64,000 nucleotides of DNA from Zingiber officinale (Eukaryota; Streptophyta; Magnoliopsida; Zingiberales; Zingiberaceae). Under the pieces are notes generated by a model. The model ran no database searches. It worked only from the letters and a program-made list of their open reading frames with translations, and was not told the origin of the DNA. The stretch lies in contig NC_055996.1 of assembly GCF_018446385.1 (NCBI RefSeq), positions 47,476,365-47,540,364 of the forward strand, in the 5' to 3' direction. Position numbers and translations under genes: made by a program. Each line of letters opens with the position of its first letter. Positions within the stretch are counted from its first letter, which is position 1. Shown here piece after piece: positions 11,220 to 23,309 of this stretch.

Positions 11220-11592
11220 ATTTTGTATGCCACGATAGTGTGGACGTATACAAAATCAAAAAAGAGATTTTATCCATTAATTTTATTATCTCGTCAACTT
11301 TACTTTATGACGAATAAAATTAATAGTTGATCTGTCTTTGATCAAATATTTGGTCAAAACCTTTTGAATTTAAAATAACATTGATTCCTCAAACAATATT
11401 ATTTAAATTCACCAACACCTCAAACACCGTGAATTTTGCATGCCACGATAGTGTGGACGTATACAAAATTAAACATTTGTAAGAGGAGGGGTTTACCCAT
11501 TAATTATCTTGTCAATAAATCTTTATGACAAATAAAATTACCTCAAACACCGTGAATTTTGTATACCACGATAGTGTGGACGTATACAAAAT
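11220..11592 (-). repeat. Three hairpin-forming direct repeats in C1 leader
   Basis: A 37-bp unit with ends ATTTTGTAT and ATACAAAAT occurs at 11220-11256, 11433-11469 and 11556-11592. Each has arms that pair (11 bp in the third copy) around a CACGATAGTGTGG loop. C3 has one diverged copy near 57309-57350. The rest of the 11200-12600 leader holds no gene that I can see. Confidence 0.75.
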
Positions 11593-12615
11593 CAAACATT
11601 TGTAAGAGGAGTTTTTAATTTTATTATCTTGTCAACCTATTTATTTGACAAATTAATAGTTGGTTTTCTTCGGTCACACAAATAATAGCAGTGACTCCGA
11701 TGGGGAGGATACTATTAGACGTACCTAAGTGTATACCATTACTTGACACTAAGTCCATTAATAAGATTGTGCCCCTTCTGATGGGGAAGATCACACGCTC
11801 TTAATTAACTTCCTATAGTCATCCAAAATGGAAGTTTAATCTAGTGATCCGCAAACAAGCTCATCCGATATGGAGGAAGGCACTCAGAGCCAACGCGCAA
11901 GTTTGTTGCATCACTTATAAACTAGTAATGGAGACCGTGGAATTTATTTAAAATAAATCCCTCTCCCACTTAGTTATTTAAAGTGAGGAATTTTGACTAT
12001 GCTAGTCTACTTAACATACATAATAACAAGCACACACAGTCTCAGCATAAAAAGCAATAAACAGAAAAACTAATTTTCAACTATTATGGCTTTTATCTAT
12101 TGCTGTCCTCCGTGTGTCGCCAACCCTAGCTGCTGCCATCTTTGGCCACTGCCACCGGGTCTAGTTGTCGCATCCATCTTGCTCCTTGTTCCGCTGTGCC
12201 TCTGGTCCTCAAAAGGTTCCACGCCTTACAAGATTCGATCCGCGACATAAATAAAATTTTACAATTTCGATCCTATATTCCTCGAAGGAATGTACATGTA
12301 AACTAGATCGAACATAAAATAAAATTTACATCCATCGATCCTATATTCGATAAAAGGAATGTACATGTAACTAAATCAAAAATAAAATCCTAATAAAACT
12401 AAATACAGCTCCTGCTGTATTTTATAATACAATCATGCACACACAATAAAATACCCTTGACATGTCCAAGGGTCCAATCACACACATAATAACTATAAGC
12501 CATAATAGTTGGATCCTGCATCCACAAAGTTAGCACATCCTACTATTAACCTGCCTAAATTATGTATGACATGTCCATAATTAAACTAATACCAAATACA
12601 CAGAGGCAAAACCCT
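11593..12615 (-). other. C1 untranslated leader
   Basis: AT-rich leader with no open frame of interest. It resembles 56343-57466 of C3 in order and wording, including the stretch about the 'ctatagtcatccaaaatgg' region near 11814. Nothing else seen. Confidence 0.6.
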
Positions 12616-12628
12616 AGCTCTGATACCA
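12616..12628 (-). other. C1 primer binding site
   Basis: The minus strand reads TGGTATCAGAGCT, the initiator tRNA-Met type, two bases from the LTR end at 12631. Confidence 0.88.
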
Positions 12629-12874
12629 ATTGTTGGTTGCTACCCGAAAAACCTAGAGGTTCCACTGTATAAAAATTTTGTACAAAGGTCTGAACCTTTT
12701 CCTAGCTATCATGTGTTCTTTTAAATTAAATTTTGGATCGCCTGCGGAACTTAACACGTTTGATCCAAAACTTAATCTATTTGTTCTTTTAGGTTTTCAC
12801 TTGGATCTCCTGCGGAACTTAACACGTTCGACCCAAATCACCTTAAGTTATTAATTCCATTAAATATTATTTTC

Positions 12875-12941
12875 CATAATTGGTTCCCAGTACTGACGTG
12901 GCGAGGCACACGGCCTTCTTGGATATGGGAGCAACCACCAC
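12875..12941 (-). repeat. Shared codon-like box, copy 1 (C1 LTR)
   Basis: On the minus strand this box reads GGTTGCTCCCATATCCAAGA and continues through GTGTGCCTCGCCACG. Translated it gives VVVAPISKKAVCLA. Related copies are at 18064-18137 and 46040-46110. Confidence 0.7.
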
Positions 12942-13117
12942 CGACTAGACAAAACCTTTTATGGAAAGCTAATATTTAATTTCCTAAAATAACTTTAGGT
13001 TAACCGAAAAGAACAATCAAATCACAAGAAAAAATAAAACAAAAGAACACAACATCGAAAAACATATTCGAAACACTACAATCATATGCCTCTTGTATTT
13101 GGTATTATTTCCAAAAA

Positions 13118-13153
13118 TAACTAGTATGATGCGGAAAGGAAAAATACTAGTTA
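13118..13153 (-). repeat. 10-bp inverted repeat in C1 LTR
   Basis: TAACTAGTAT and ATACTAGTTA pair perfectly around a 16-bp loop. The same arms occur in the solo LTR at 17851-17884, and a decayed version in C3 near 56090-56120. Confidence 0.7.
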
Positions 13154-15213
13154 TACCTTTTAGAAAGACCTCTTGATCTTCTACCGTATTCCTCTTTTAA
13201 CCTCGGACGTTGTGTGGGCAACGATCTTCCGAGATGAGAACCACCTTTCCACCTTCCTTCTTTCTTCTAGATTTCGGCCACAATAAACTCCTCCAAGGAT
13301 GAAGAATTTTGGCCACCACCAATGCTCCAAGGGATGCTAGAGACGAGGCTTGCTTTCTCTCCTTCCTTGATCCGGCCACAAACAAAAGCTCCACCAAGAG
13401 ATGAGTTTCGGCCAACAAGAGGAGAGGAGAGAAATAGGGACGGCCACTAAAACCAAAGAGGAGACGAAAGAAAAAGAATAGAAGTTCATCTCATGAAGGC
13501 TCCTCTACCTCCTCTTTTATAATCCTTGGTTTTGGCAAATAAGGAAACTTTAATAAAAACTTCCTTAATTCCTTTGTCATGAAAAAGAAAATTTAATTAA
13601 TTAAAATCAAATTCCTCTTCTTAATCAACATGGCCGGCCACACAACAAACCTCCAATCAAAAGAAATTTAATTCAATCAAGAATTAAAACCTTCCTAATT
13701 TGTTTCCGGAAACTTATAAAAATTTCTCCAATAATTTAATCCCTTCATGATTGGTTTATAAAAAAGAAATTTAATAAATTAAAATCTTTCTTTTAAACAT
13801 GTGGATAAAAAGAAAATTATCTCTAAAAATTAAAATCTCTTTTAATCTACAAATAAGGAAAGATATCAAATCTTTTCTTAATCTTTTGTAGAAACTAATA
13901 AAAGAGAATTATTAATTTTTTTTAAACTTTATTTTTAAATCATGAACATGGTTAAAAAGGAAAGTTTTTACCAAAATTAAAATCAATCTTTTAATCTACA
14001 AATAAGGAAAGAGATTTAGCTCTTCTCTTAATCTTTTGTAGAATCTTATAAAAGGAAAGATTTAAATTTTTAAACTCTCTTTTAAAACATGTTATCCACA
14101 TAAGAAAAATTTTAAAAAATAAAAATCCTTTTTATTTTAATTTGGGCCGGCCACACCAAGCTTGAACCCATGCTAGGGTCGGCCACCTTGAAGCACCCAT
14201 GAACCAAACTTTGGCCGGTCCTAGCTTGGTCTCCAAGCTAGCTTGGCCGACCCCTTATGGGATGGGTAAGAAGGTGGGTATAGGTGGATATAGTACTCTA
14301 TAATTAAGAGGCTACGATAGGGACCGAGAGGAAGAATTAGTTTTGGTCTCCCAATAAAATTAAGCATCCCGTGTTCGCCCCAAACACACAACTTAATTTT
14401 ATCAATAATAATTCATTCCACTAAAGAACTATTATTGAACTACCGCACCAATCACAAATTACATTTTGGTCTCCTTCTTATTATGAGTGTGTAAGTCTCC
14501 CTATGTTTAAGATAACAAATGTCCACTAATTTAGTAAGTTACTGACAACTCACTTAATTAATATCTAGCTCCAAGAGTAGTACCACTCAACTTCATCATC
14601 ATGTCGGACTAAGTCCACCTGCATGGTTTAACATGACAATCCTTTTGAGCTCCTCTTGGGGACATTCTCAACCTAGATTACTAGGACACAGTTTCCTTCT
14701 ATAATTAACAACACACACTATAAGTGATATCATTTCCCAACTTATCGGGTTTATTGATTCATCAAACTAAATCTCACCCATTGATAAATTAAAGAAATAA
14801 ATATCAAATATATGTGCTTATTATTATATTAGGATTAAGAGCACACACTTCCATAATAACTGAGGTCTTTGTTCCTTTATAAAGTCAGTATAAAAGAAAC
14901 GACCTCTAATGGTCCTACTCAATACACTCTTAGTGTACCAGTGTAATTATATAGTTAAGATAAACTAACACCTAATTACACTATGACCTTCCAATGGTTT
15001 GTTCCTTTCCATCATGGTCGTGAGCTACTGTTTAAAATTTATAAGGTACTGATAACATGATCCTCTGTGTGTGACACCACACACCATATTATCTACAATA
15101 TAAATTAATTGAACAACTACATTTATCATAAATGTAGTCATTTGACCAATGTGATTCTTATTTCTAGATAAATGTTTATACCAAAAGCTAGGCTTTTAGT
15201 ATACATCCTAACA

Positions 15214-15368
15214 GCACCTAGTAGTACATCATGATCACCAATTAGCTAGAAAATCATAGTTGATCATAGAATTAATTATAAACCCTTCAGCAACTATAGT
15301 GAGTCACGCCTCATTCCTTTCACTTGTCTTATACCCACTTGGTTCTGGACATGGTCTATTTGTCTTAT
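15214..15368. other. Unidentified flank between C1 and E
   Basis: 155 bp between two element ends. I see no gene or repeat in it. It may be the oldest host sequence in the window or part of a further element. Confidence 0.4.
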
Positions 15369-15752
15369 TGTTACGCTTCCGCAAGTGCACGGATTCATCG
15401 TCAGTAATAAAAATATCGATCCCACAGGGACTGGCTATAAGCACTGGCAATCGCTCACTTATGGTTAGCTAGACTACCAACAGTCTTGATCAGGCTGAGG
15501 GAAAAGAAAGGTCGAGGGAGAGAGTCGAGGGTCGCAAGGTCGAAATATTCACTTGGTGATGCGGAGTTCTAGGGGGTCGGTTTCGTCGTGGTAGTATTGA
15601 TGTGTCTCGGTTCGTCTTACTCTCGCTGTCCTTATTCCTGCTATTGTCGGAAGCTAAGTAGGTATTCTCAAGCGCCAGAATGGGGCAATGTCCTAAGAAG
15701 TCCTGTCACGGTTTACCCATGTCACTAGGGCACCTCAGAAAATCTTGAGAAC
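15369..15752 (-). repeat. Element E 3' LTR, terminal piece
   Basis: Minus strand ends with CCCTGTGGGATCGATATTT and ACTTGCGGAAGCGTAACA, matching the LTR-end wording of B (CCCTGTGGATACGATAATC and ACTTGCGGAGAGCGAACA). The piece is cut at 15752 by insertion of B. Confidence 0.78.
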
Positions 15753-17850
15753 TGATGTGCGTAGATTATATACACTTTTATGCATACTTTGACGCACATC
15801 TACTTGTATTTCATTGACATAATTTATGTTTATTACACCCTATTTCATTGTAATGTCATACTTCCATTATATTTTGTTCGGAGATCTGCTCTTTACTTGT
15901 TTTTATTGACAGGACACTATTGTTGGAGTGTATACTAAAAGCCTAGCTTTTGTAAACATTTATTTGTTAAAATAAAAGAATCACATTGGTCAATATCTGT
16001 ATTTATTAAATGTAATTGTTCAATTAATTTATATAGTAGACAACATGGAGTGTGGTGTCACACTCAGAAGATCATGTTGTCGATTCTCTATAAATTATAA
16101 ACAGTTGCTCGCGACTAAGATAGAAAGGAACAAACTATCAGTATAGTCGTAGTGTAATTAAGTATTATTTTATCTTGACTAATAAATTACACTAATACAC
16201 TTTAAGTGTATTGAGTAGGATCATTTAGGTATGTTCTTTTGTACCGGCCTAGTAAAAGAAATAAACCTTAGTTATTATGGAAGTGTGTGCTCTTAATCCT
16301 AATATAATAACAAGCACATATATTTAATATTTATTTATTTGATTTATCAAAGGGTGAGGTTTAGCTCGATAAATCAATATGCCCGATAAGTTGGGAAATG
16401 ATATTACTTATAGTGTGTGTTGTTGATTATAGAAGGAATCTGTGTCCTAGTTATCTAGGTTGAGAATGTCCCCAAGAGGAGCTCATAAGGATTGTCATGT
16501 TAAACCCTCCAGGTGGGCATAGTCCGACATGACAATAAAGTTGAGTGGTACTACTCTTGGAGCTAGATATTAATTAAGTGAATTGTCAGTAACTTACTTA
16601 ATTAGTGGACATTCGTAATCTTAAACACAGGGAGACTAACACACTCATGATAAGAAGGAGCCCATAATGTAATTTGGGATTGGTGCGGTAGTGCGGTAAT
16701 AACTCTCTAGTGGAATGAGTTATTATCGATGAACTTGAGTTGTGTGTTCGGGGCGAACATGAGATACTCAAGCTCATCGGAAGGCCAAAACCAATTTCTC
16801 CTCTAGGTCCCTGTCGTAGCCTCATTATAGCCTCAAGTCCATCCAAATGTAAGGCTCTTCTTGGTGTCCAAGAAGGGGGCCGGACCATTGCTTGGTGACT
16901 AAGCAATGGCCGGCCACATCCTCTTGAAAGGGGCCGGCCCTATAGCTTGGTGACCAAGCTTGTAGGGGCCGGCCATAATAATTCAAAAAGAGAGGGTTGT
17001 TTTGAATTTTTTAAAATCTTCTCTTTGTAGAAAACTATAAGTTTTAAAAGAGAGATTTTAATTTTTAAAACTTTCCTTATTTGAATTAGGCCACATGTTT
17101 AAATAGAGAGTTTAAAAGATTTTAAAACTTTCCTTTTTTAACCATCCTTATGGTTTAAAAAAAAGGAAAAGAAGTTTTAAAATTTAAATTTTCTATCACC
17201 ATGTTAAAAAAAGGAAATTTTATAAGAGAGTTTTTTTAAATTTTAAAACATGATTTTAATTTTTTGAAACTTTCCTTTTTTAACTCATACTTTAGGAAAG
17301 AGAGCTTATAAATTTTATAAGAGGATTTCTTCTTGTAAAATTTTTTAAAAATTATTTTTCCTTTCCTTTTAATTGTGGCCGGCCACCTTGCTTGGTGCCC
17401 AAGCAAGGGCTGACCAATAGGATTAAACCAAATTCAATCCTAAACCAAATAGGATTGATCATAACCATTGATTGGTGATTGATTCAATCAAGAGGAAAGA
17501 AAAGGAAAAATAAAAAGGGAAAATGAAAAACTCTTGGATGATTTTATTTTTTGTAAAAGGTTTTTCCTTATTTGCCTTGGGAATGTAATATAAAAAAAGG
17601 GGTGAGGGGGCTTCATGAGATAACTCTTATTCTTTTGCTTGGGTGATCTCTTGGTGTGGCCGACCCTCTCCCTTCTTCCTCTCCCTTTGCTCTCTTCTCC
17701 TTGGTGGTGGAGGTGGCCGGATTTTAGAAGAAGAAGGAGGAAGCTTTTGAGTGGTGTTCATCTTGGAGGATCGTCGCCCACATGACGTCCAAGGCGAGGC
17801 GAGGAATATGACAGAAGATCTCGAGGTCATTAGCTTACAAAGAGAAGGTA

Positions 17851-17884
17851 TAACTAGTATTTTTCTTCTGCATCATACTAGTTA
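17851..17884 (+). repeat. 10-bp inverted repeat in solo LTR
   Basis: TAACTAGTAT ... ATACTAGTTA, perfect arms around a 14-bp loop. It is shared with C1 LTR 13118-13153. Confidence 0.7.
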
Positions 17885-18063
17885 TTTTTCTTTGTATGAA
17901 TTGTCAATACAAGAGGCAATTAGATCTAGTTTATCAATTTATTTTTTGATTTTGTGTTTTCTTCTTTTTCGAATTTGTGATTTGATTATTCTTTTTGGTT
18001 AACCTAAAGTTATTTAAGGAAATAAATATTAGCTTTCCTTAAAAGGCAAGCCTTGCCTAGGCG

Positions 18064-18137
18064 GTGATGGTTGCTCCCATATCCAAGAAAGCCATGTGCC
18101 TTGCCATGCAGTCCTGGAAACCAATTTTGGAAATTAA
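18064..18137 (+). repeat. Shared codon-like box, copy 2 (solo LTR)
   Basis: In the frame starting at 18064 it reads VMVAPISKKAMCLA. The differences from the other two copies fall mostly at third codon positions. Whether it was ever translated is unknown. Confidence 0.7.
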
Positions 18138-18487
18138 TATTTATGGAATTAATAATTTAGGTAGATTTGAATCAATAGTGTTAAGTTTCGCTTGCGATTC
18201 AGATCTAAACCATTAAGAACAGATAAGTTAAATTTGGAATCAATGATGTTAAGTTCCGTCTGCGATTCCTGATTTAATTTCTAAAGAACACAATAGGTTA
18301 TTTAAGGAATGGTTTGACACTTGTACAAAAATTTTTATACAGTGGAACCGGTACGTTTTCCTAGGATTAACCAACAGCAATTTGGAGGGAAAATGGAGCT
18401 AAAACGCACACGGGAGCAACTCCGGAAGAATTCATACTTGTGCCATGCATGCCACAAGGGCGTGTGGCCATATCATGCCTTGGACGT

Positions 18488-18982
18488 GCCAAATGGCACG
18501 ACCGTGCTCCAGCACTAGATGTAAAGAAGGCCACGGTCGTGTGTCCCACACGGTCGTGCTAAGCTTCCCGTGGCCAAGCAACACACGGCCGTGCCAAATG
18601 GCACGACCGTGCCAAGTTTCCAGAGGAGAGAAATGCCACGGTAGTGTGAATCCACACGACCGTGTGGCCTCTGCAGCGAAGAAAAGGGTCACGGCCGTGT
18701 GAGCCACACGGCCGTGTGACTCAACCAGAGAAGAAGCCATGTGAGGCCGTGTGGATCTCACACGGCCATGTGACGAAGAACACGGGCCGTGCCACGCCAT
18801 AAACAGAGCTGTGCTGAATTCTGGCAGACTGCAGAGAGTTCGTAAAATGGCCATAACTTTGCGCTCGGTTGGAGTTTTTAGATGATCTTTATACACGTAG
18901 CTGACTTCAAGATCTACAACTTTTCTTCAGGTCCAACAGAGAGGGAGACTTGTCTGACCGTGCTAAATGGCACGGGCGTGCC
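18488..18982. repeat. CACGGCCGTG palindrome array in B 5' LTR
   Basis: A dozen or more copies of CACGGCCGTG and close variants (CACGACCGTG, CACGGTCGTG), arranged as inverted pairs separated by purine-rich spacers. A clean example is 18690-18716, with 12-bp arms and a 3-nt spacer. The dense part is 18488-18795 and a further pair lies near 18955-18982. Confidence 0.85.
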
Positions 18983-20296
18983 TGGTTGGAGCCAGGGCTC
19001 GATCCAAGTATCAGATTGAAGATAATTTCAAGAGATACAACTTTGGTTCAGGGTGAATCACGAGAAAATCTGGTTTAGTGGGTGAAAAATCTGGTTTACC
19101 GGACCCCTATTTTCCTGATTTTCCTGGGCAACTTGAAGGAGGTATAAAAGGGTCAAGATCCCCATTCTTTGACTCATCTTGGGAGATTTTGGATCTGGGA
19201 CTTCGTCCCTCTCCTTGGGGGAAGGGTTCTCCCCTTAGGGGGAAACCCTAGAGCTCCATTCTCCTCCATCATTTGGCGATCTATCCATCTCCGGAGCGAG
19301 GAGGCATCCCCAAGACATCGGAATCATCGGCATGCATCTCTTCTTCCCCTTCCTCTCAAATCTAGGGTTGTAAGTATGCTTTTCTATATGTTTTGGGGCT
19401 GTTATTCCTTAGCAATGGAGTAGATCTCTAGATCTAGGATGTAGGGAGTATTTGTGATGTGATGATTGATGTAAAACTATGTAGATCTTTGACATGATTC
19501 TATTCAATGACTTATTGATGCATTGTTCTTGTTTGATGTAATGTGATTGTATGTAAACTCTTGTGGATTTGTTAATTTTCTATTTCTATGATTTAGTCCT
19601 TTTTGTATCTATTTGATCTCGTGTGGATTGTTGTGATTAGGACCTAATCACCATGCTTGATTGAATGTTTGGATATCTTGTGGATCTTATAGAGATTATC
19701 TCTCACTCGATTTTCCGAGGGAACCACACGTAAGATGCAAGCCCGTGTAAGGACGTTTGAGGGATGAGCTTTAGGGGGGAAACAGGATAATTCAAGAAGG
19801 TAGGATAGATTTATGCGTTAATCTTTATATCTTATGGGTTGAGAGGTAATGATTTCTATGTTGATTTTCCGAGGGATCTTCGTGATAGGAACATGCCCGT
19901 GTAAGGACAACATAGGCTCATATCTAATTGATCACATTTAGGTATATATTTTAGTCCTAAGCCGGTTGTCTATTGCAAGAGAGAACCAGCAACCTTCTAC
20001 AAATGATGGACAATTGAGAAATAATATTTGGTAGACCATTTACATTGAATAACATCACAAAGAAACCGAAATCCTAGTATATATTCCCCTCCATTCACTA
20101 CGCTCATTCTCTCCCTCTTTACTCTCTTTCTTTTCTCTTCTATTTCCTATCCTAACATTTGTAGACCACTTTTCGATTGTCTAGATAATTCGCCATGTGA
20201 AGTTAACTAGTGCTTAATCAACAGTCCCTGTGGATACGATAATCTTTTATATTACTTGCGATATTTCCGTACACTTGCGGAGAGCGAACAAGTTTT

Positions 20297-20314
20297 TGGT
20301 GCCGTTGCAGGGGA
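20297..20314 (+). other. Element B primer binding site
   Basis: TGGTGCCGTTGCAGGGGA lies six bases after the LTR end. This is the TGGCGCCGTTGCCGGGGA-type site (tRNA-Asp-like) usual in Athila/Tat elements, with two mismatches. Confidence 0.82.
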
Positions 20315-20519
20315 CTATTTTCGATTAACATTAGTTGATTAGCATATGACTTACTCTAGACATTTTTCTTTTTCTTTTTCTTTTTGCATTCTCTTACTTG
20401 TTTTCATTATGCATTTTGGATTCTAATATTTTTAGTCTAACTTTTCTCTGTTTTCTTTTGATTTAATTTTTCTCTGTCTTTTTCTTTTGTAAACATATCT
20501 TGTCACCTTGTTCTTGTGT

Positions 20520-21466
20520 ATGCAAAGATCTAACTTTACAGGAGAAATTCTTCCTTTAGACCCTGAGATAGACAGAACATTTCATAGAAGAAAAACTCTA
20601 CAAAAATAACAAGAAGAACAAGAACATTCTATTATGGCAAATAGACCACTAAAGGATTATGCAGCACCTTATGCTAGGGGCTTTCGATCTAGTATTTCAA
20701 GGCCTTTAGTTGAGGCAAATAATTTTGAGATCAAATCTGTAATCATATCTATGGTGCAGCAAAATCAATTTGGTGGAGGACCACATGAAGACCCAAATCA
20801 GCACTTGTAAGTCTTCTATGAAATATGCGGTACAATGAAAATGAATGGTGTTCCTTCAGAAGCAGTGCATCTACTATTGTTTGGGTTTTCTTTGAGAGAT
20901 AGAGCCAAGCAATGGTTGAATTCTTTGGCTCCAAATAGCATCACCACATGGGAACAATGCGAGCAACAATTTCTTGACAAAATTTATCCCCCTAGCAAAA
21001 CAGCTCATATGAGGAATCTTATTGCAAGCTTCAAACAAGCGGACTCAGAATCTTTATTTGAAGCATGGGATAGATACAATAACATGCTCAAACAATGCCC
21101 ACACCATGGTTTGGAAAGATGGTTAGTGCCACACACGTTCTATAACGGCATCAACTATCACACAAAAGTGTCCCTTGATTCAGCTGTTGGATGGGCACTT
21201 ATGAACAAGAGTTTAGATGAAGCCGAGGAGATAATCGAGAGCGTAGCACAAAACCACCATCAATGGGCTAATGAAAGAAGTGGTGGCTATTCTTGTATGA
21301 ACCCAACAACAAAAGCATCAGGAAAATTTGATGTTGATGCAGTGACCTTGTTGGCTGTAAAACTGGATGCTCTTATAAAAAAATTTGAGGATATGGGAGC
21401 TAGCTCAAACACAGCCAATGCCATCGTTGCTTCTTGTGAAGTATGTGGAAGTTCTGAACATCTAAG
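20520..21466 (+). pseudogene. Element B gag, N-terminal part
   Basis: ATG at 20520. The single reading frame is open to 21466 apart from two stops, TAA at 20607-20609 and TAA at 20808-20810. From 20835 the Retrotrans_gag domain is clear (MKMNGVPSEAVHLLLFGFSL, RAKQWLNSLAPNSITTWEQC, FLDKIYPPSKTAHMRN). C2 then splits a codon at 21466/21467, and the same frame resumes at 30668 just after the duplicated CTAAG. So the gene was open across the site when C2 landed, and C2 is younger than B. The product would be the capsid protein of an Athila-type element. Confidence 0.85.
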
Positions 21467-23289
21467 TGTTGGGTTTTTCGGGCCGCGAAAACCGCTTTTC
21501 GCGTCGCGGAAACCCAGAATCGCCCAAGTCACGGATCTCGTGCAAGGTAAAACCGAACGAAAATACGAGTACGAGTTTGAAAACTTTAATCTATAGTAGA
21601 TCTACATAAGGATAAATCATTTATACCTTTGTAGCGAAGCCCTTCGCAATCCCGCTTGTCCTTGGTTCGCCGGATCTCAAAAGTGTCAAAGTAGACACTT
21701 CTCTATTTGTATCCACACAAGCAAGAGATGGAGAAGAAACCTTAGAGTGTGCTAGCACTCAAGCAAGGTCTCGGCAAGAATGAGAAGAGGGAGAGAAGAA
21801 TTGTGAGCAAGAGGAAGAAGATGAAAATCAATTATCCTTGAATGAAAAATAAAACATTCCACTTTTCACTCAAAGTGGCCGGCCACATTAAACATTGTAA
21901 CCCCCATGGAATATCAAGAGTCACAACTCTTGATAACTCCCATGAGGTGGCATTTGGTCAAGTCAAACTTGACCAAATGAAGAGGCCTAGATGATGTGGC
22001 ATTGGTCAAGTCAAAGTCAAGTCAAAAACATGACTCTTCATCTTCCTACTTAAGTCAAGTCAAACTTGACCACTTCTATCCCTTGGTTGATCTAATCTAA
22101 CCATTGGTTCAAGCCAATTTTAATTTAATGAATCTCTATTCATTGAATTAAATTAATTAAATGAGTCTAAGTCCAAATTAGACTCACTTAACACATGAAC
22201 CAACTTGAGTCCAACTCAATTATCCTACTTTGGATTACTCTTAATCCAATTTGGTTCATCATATGAACCTAATCATTTAGGTTCATCAAATGAACCTAGT
22301 CTCCATCTATTTGCCCTTAGTGTGTGACCCTATAGGTTCTTGTAACGTTGGCAATGCCCCTAAACCCATTTAGGAGCATAAGTAATGAGCGGTATCTAGC
22401 AACACATCATTACTACCCAAGTTACAAGAATGTCGAGATCCGACATCACCTTGTGACTACTAATTGTGACTCCTCACAATATGTGACATTGTCCTTCTAT
22501 CCTAAACATCTAGATTGATCAATGTGAGGCATAGACCGTGTCATCCTCTAATCAATCTAAATCTTGAACTCCAAGTAGACTCACTCGATCAAATGAGCTC
22601 AACATCTAATGTTGACTCATTTGGGCATGGCCATGCACTTCGTGGTCTAACTCTATCAAGAATATTGATGTCGCTCCCGTCATATGGGAGGGATAGATCC
22701 CATCTACATCACTCACATCCCTCTGCATAATTTGTTACATACCCAGTAATCGTCTTTATAGTCCACCCTGTTACGGGTGACGTTTGACGAAACTAAAGTA
22801 CATAACTCCTTATGTAGGGATCCATGGTGACTTCAGGTCAAAGGACTAATAGTCATACTAATAGCCACATGAGAAAGTATATGACACTCATATAACGATC
22901 CATGATACTTTCTCACGGCGGGTCATTCAGTATACATTCTCTAATGCATACCCATGTGTCAGCTTGATATCTCTATATCCATGACTTGTGAGATCAAGTC
23001 ATCGAGCTGACCTACATGCTAGTCTTATTGTATTAACATTGTCCCTGAATGTTAATACTCGACTAGGAATGATTTAGAGTAGTGTTCCCTATATCATCTC
23101 ACTATCGATTCAACTAATCGATTGATATAGGTATGAACATTCTACGCAAGGACGCTATTATACTTAGTCTATTTGGCACTAATACAAATAAGTATAATAA
23201 CCAAACAAATTCCTTTATTAATATACAAGAATATGATACAATTAGTCCTTACAATCATCAAATGATTGGCTCTAGGGCTCTAACTAACA
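21467..23289 (-). repeat. C2 3' LTR
   Basis: Plus strand runs TGTTGGGTTTTTCGGGCC to CTCTAACTAACA. It matches 28842-30662. Neither LTR has an obvious palindrome array. Confidence 0.95.
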
Positions 23290-23304
23290 ATCTCCCACTA
23301 GCAC
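23290..23304 (-). other. C2 polypurine tract
   Basis: The minus strand reads GTGCTAGTGGGAGAT directly before the LTR TG. Confidence 0.8.
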
Positions 23305-23309
23305 TAGTG

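Larger units (their letters stand above)
9127..15213 (-). mobile_element. Element C1: degenerate Copia retrotransposon, 5' part
   Basis: Read on the minus strand: LTR (12631-15213), primer site, leader, protease remnant, integrase remnant, then the start of RT, which stops at 9127 where element A inserted. The rest of RT, RNase H and the 3' LTR must lie left of A, outside the window. Gag appears deleted. The LTR belongs to the same family as the solo LTR at 15921-18376 and is related to the LTRs of C3 and C4. Confidence 0.88.
12631..15213 (-). repeat. C1 5' LTR (2583 bp)
   Basis: On the element strand it begins TGTTAGGATGTATACTAAAAG at 15213 and ends CAACCAACA at 12631. The middle is AT-rich with GGCCGGCCAC boxes, like the solo LTR at 15921-18376. 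It contains a 10-bp inverted repeat at 13118-13153 and the shared codon-like box at 12875-12941. Confidence 0.88.
15921..18376 (+). repeat. Solo Copia LTR (2456 bp) inside B 5' LTR
   Basis: Begins TGTTGGAGTGTATACTAAAA and ends TTAACCAACA, with no internal region on either side. B LTR sequence continues on both flanks. It is the same family as C1's LTR, in opposite orientation. Flanks are ACTAT (15916-15920) and GCAAT (18377-18381), which match at only three of five bases, so the TSD is either mutated or was lost by recombination between different copies. Long AT-rich stretch at 16980-17370. Confidence 0.85.
15753..20290 (+). repeat. Element B 5' LTR (about 2.08 kb plus solo LTR insert)
   Basis: Starts TGATGTGCGTAGATTATATA and ends GGAGAGCGAACA. 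It is split by the Copia solo LTR 15921-18376. The part 18377-20290 aligns with the 3' LTR, for instance the paired TTTTCCGAGGGA stretches with GCCCGTGTAAGGAC at about 19710-19760 and 19860-19910, and the final CCCTGTGGATACGATAATC. Confidence 0.85.

Noticed and set aside
15369..15752. An independent small LTR element
   Set aside because: Its end wording and orientation match the LTR of E, and the near-matching 5-mers at 15748 and 37470 show that it is one LTR split by B.
18488..18800. CRISPR-like array
   Set aside because: The repeats are palindromic and degenerate with no constant spacer length, the DNA is plant nuclear, and the same array is inside LTRs.
18432..18896. Open frames over the CACGGCCGTG arrays rich in HGR, ARPC and TRPC residues (also 32401-32882, 35740-36189, 37933-38410)
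   Set aside because: They follow from repeating a palindromic DNA motif, appear on both strands and in several frames, and have no known domain.
22515..22730. 71-codon open frame in C2 LTR, repeated at 29888-30103
   Set aside because: Duplicate through the LTR pair; no recognisable protein and antisense to the element.
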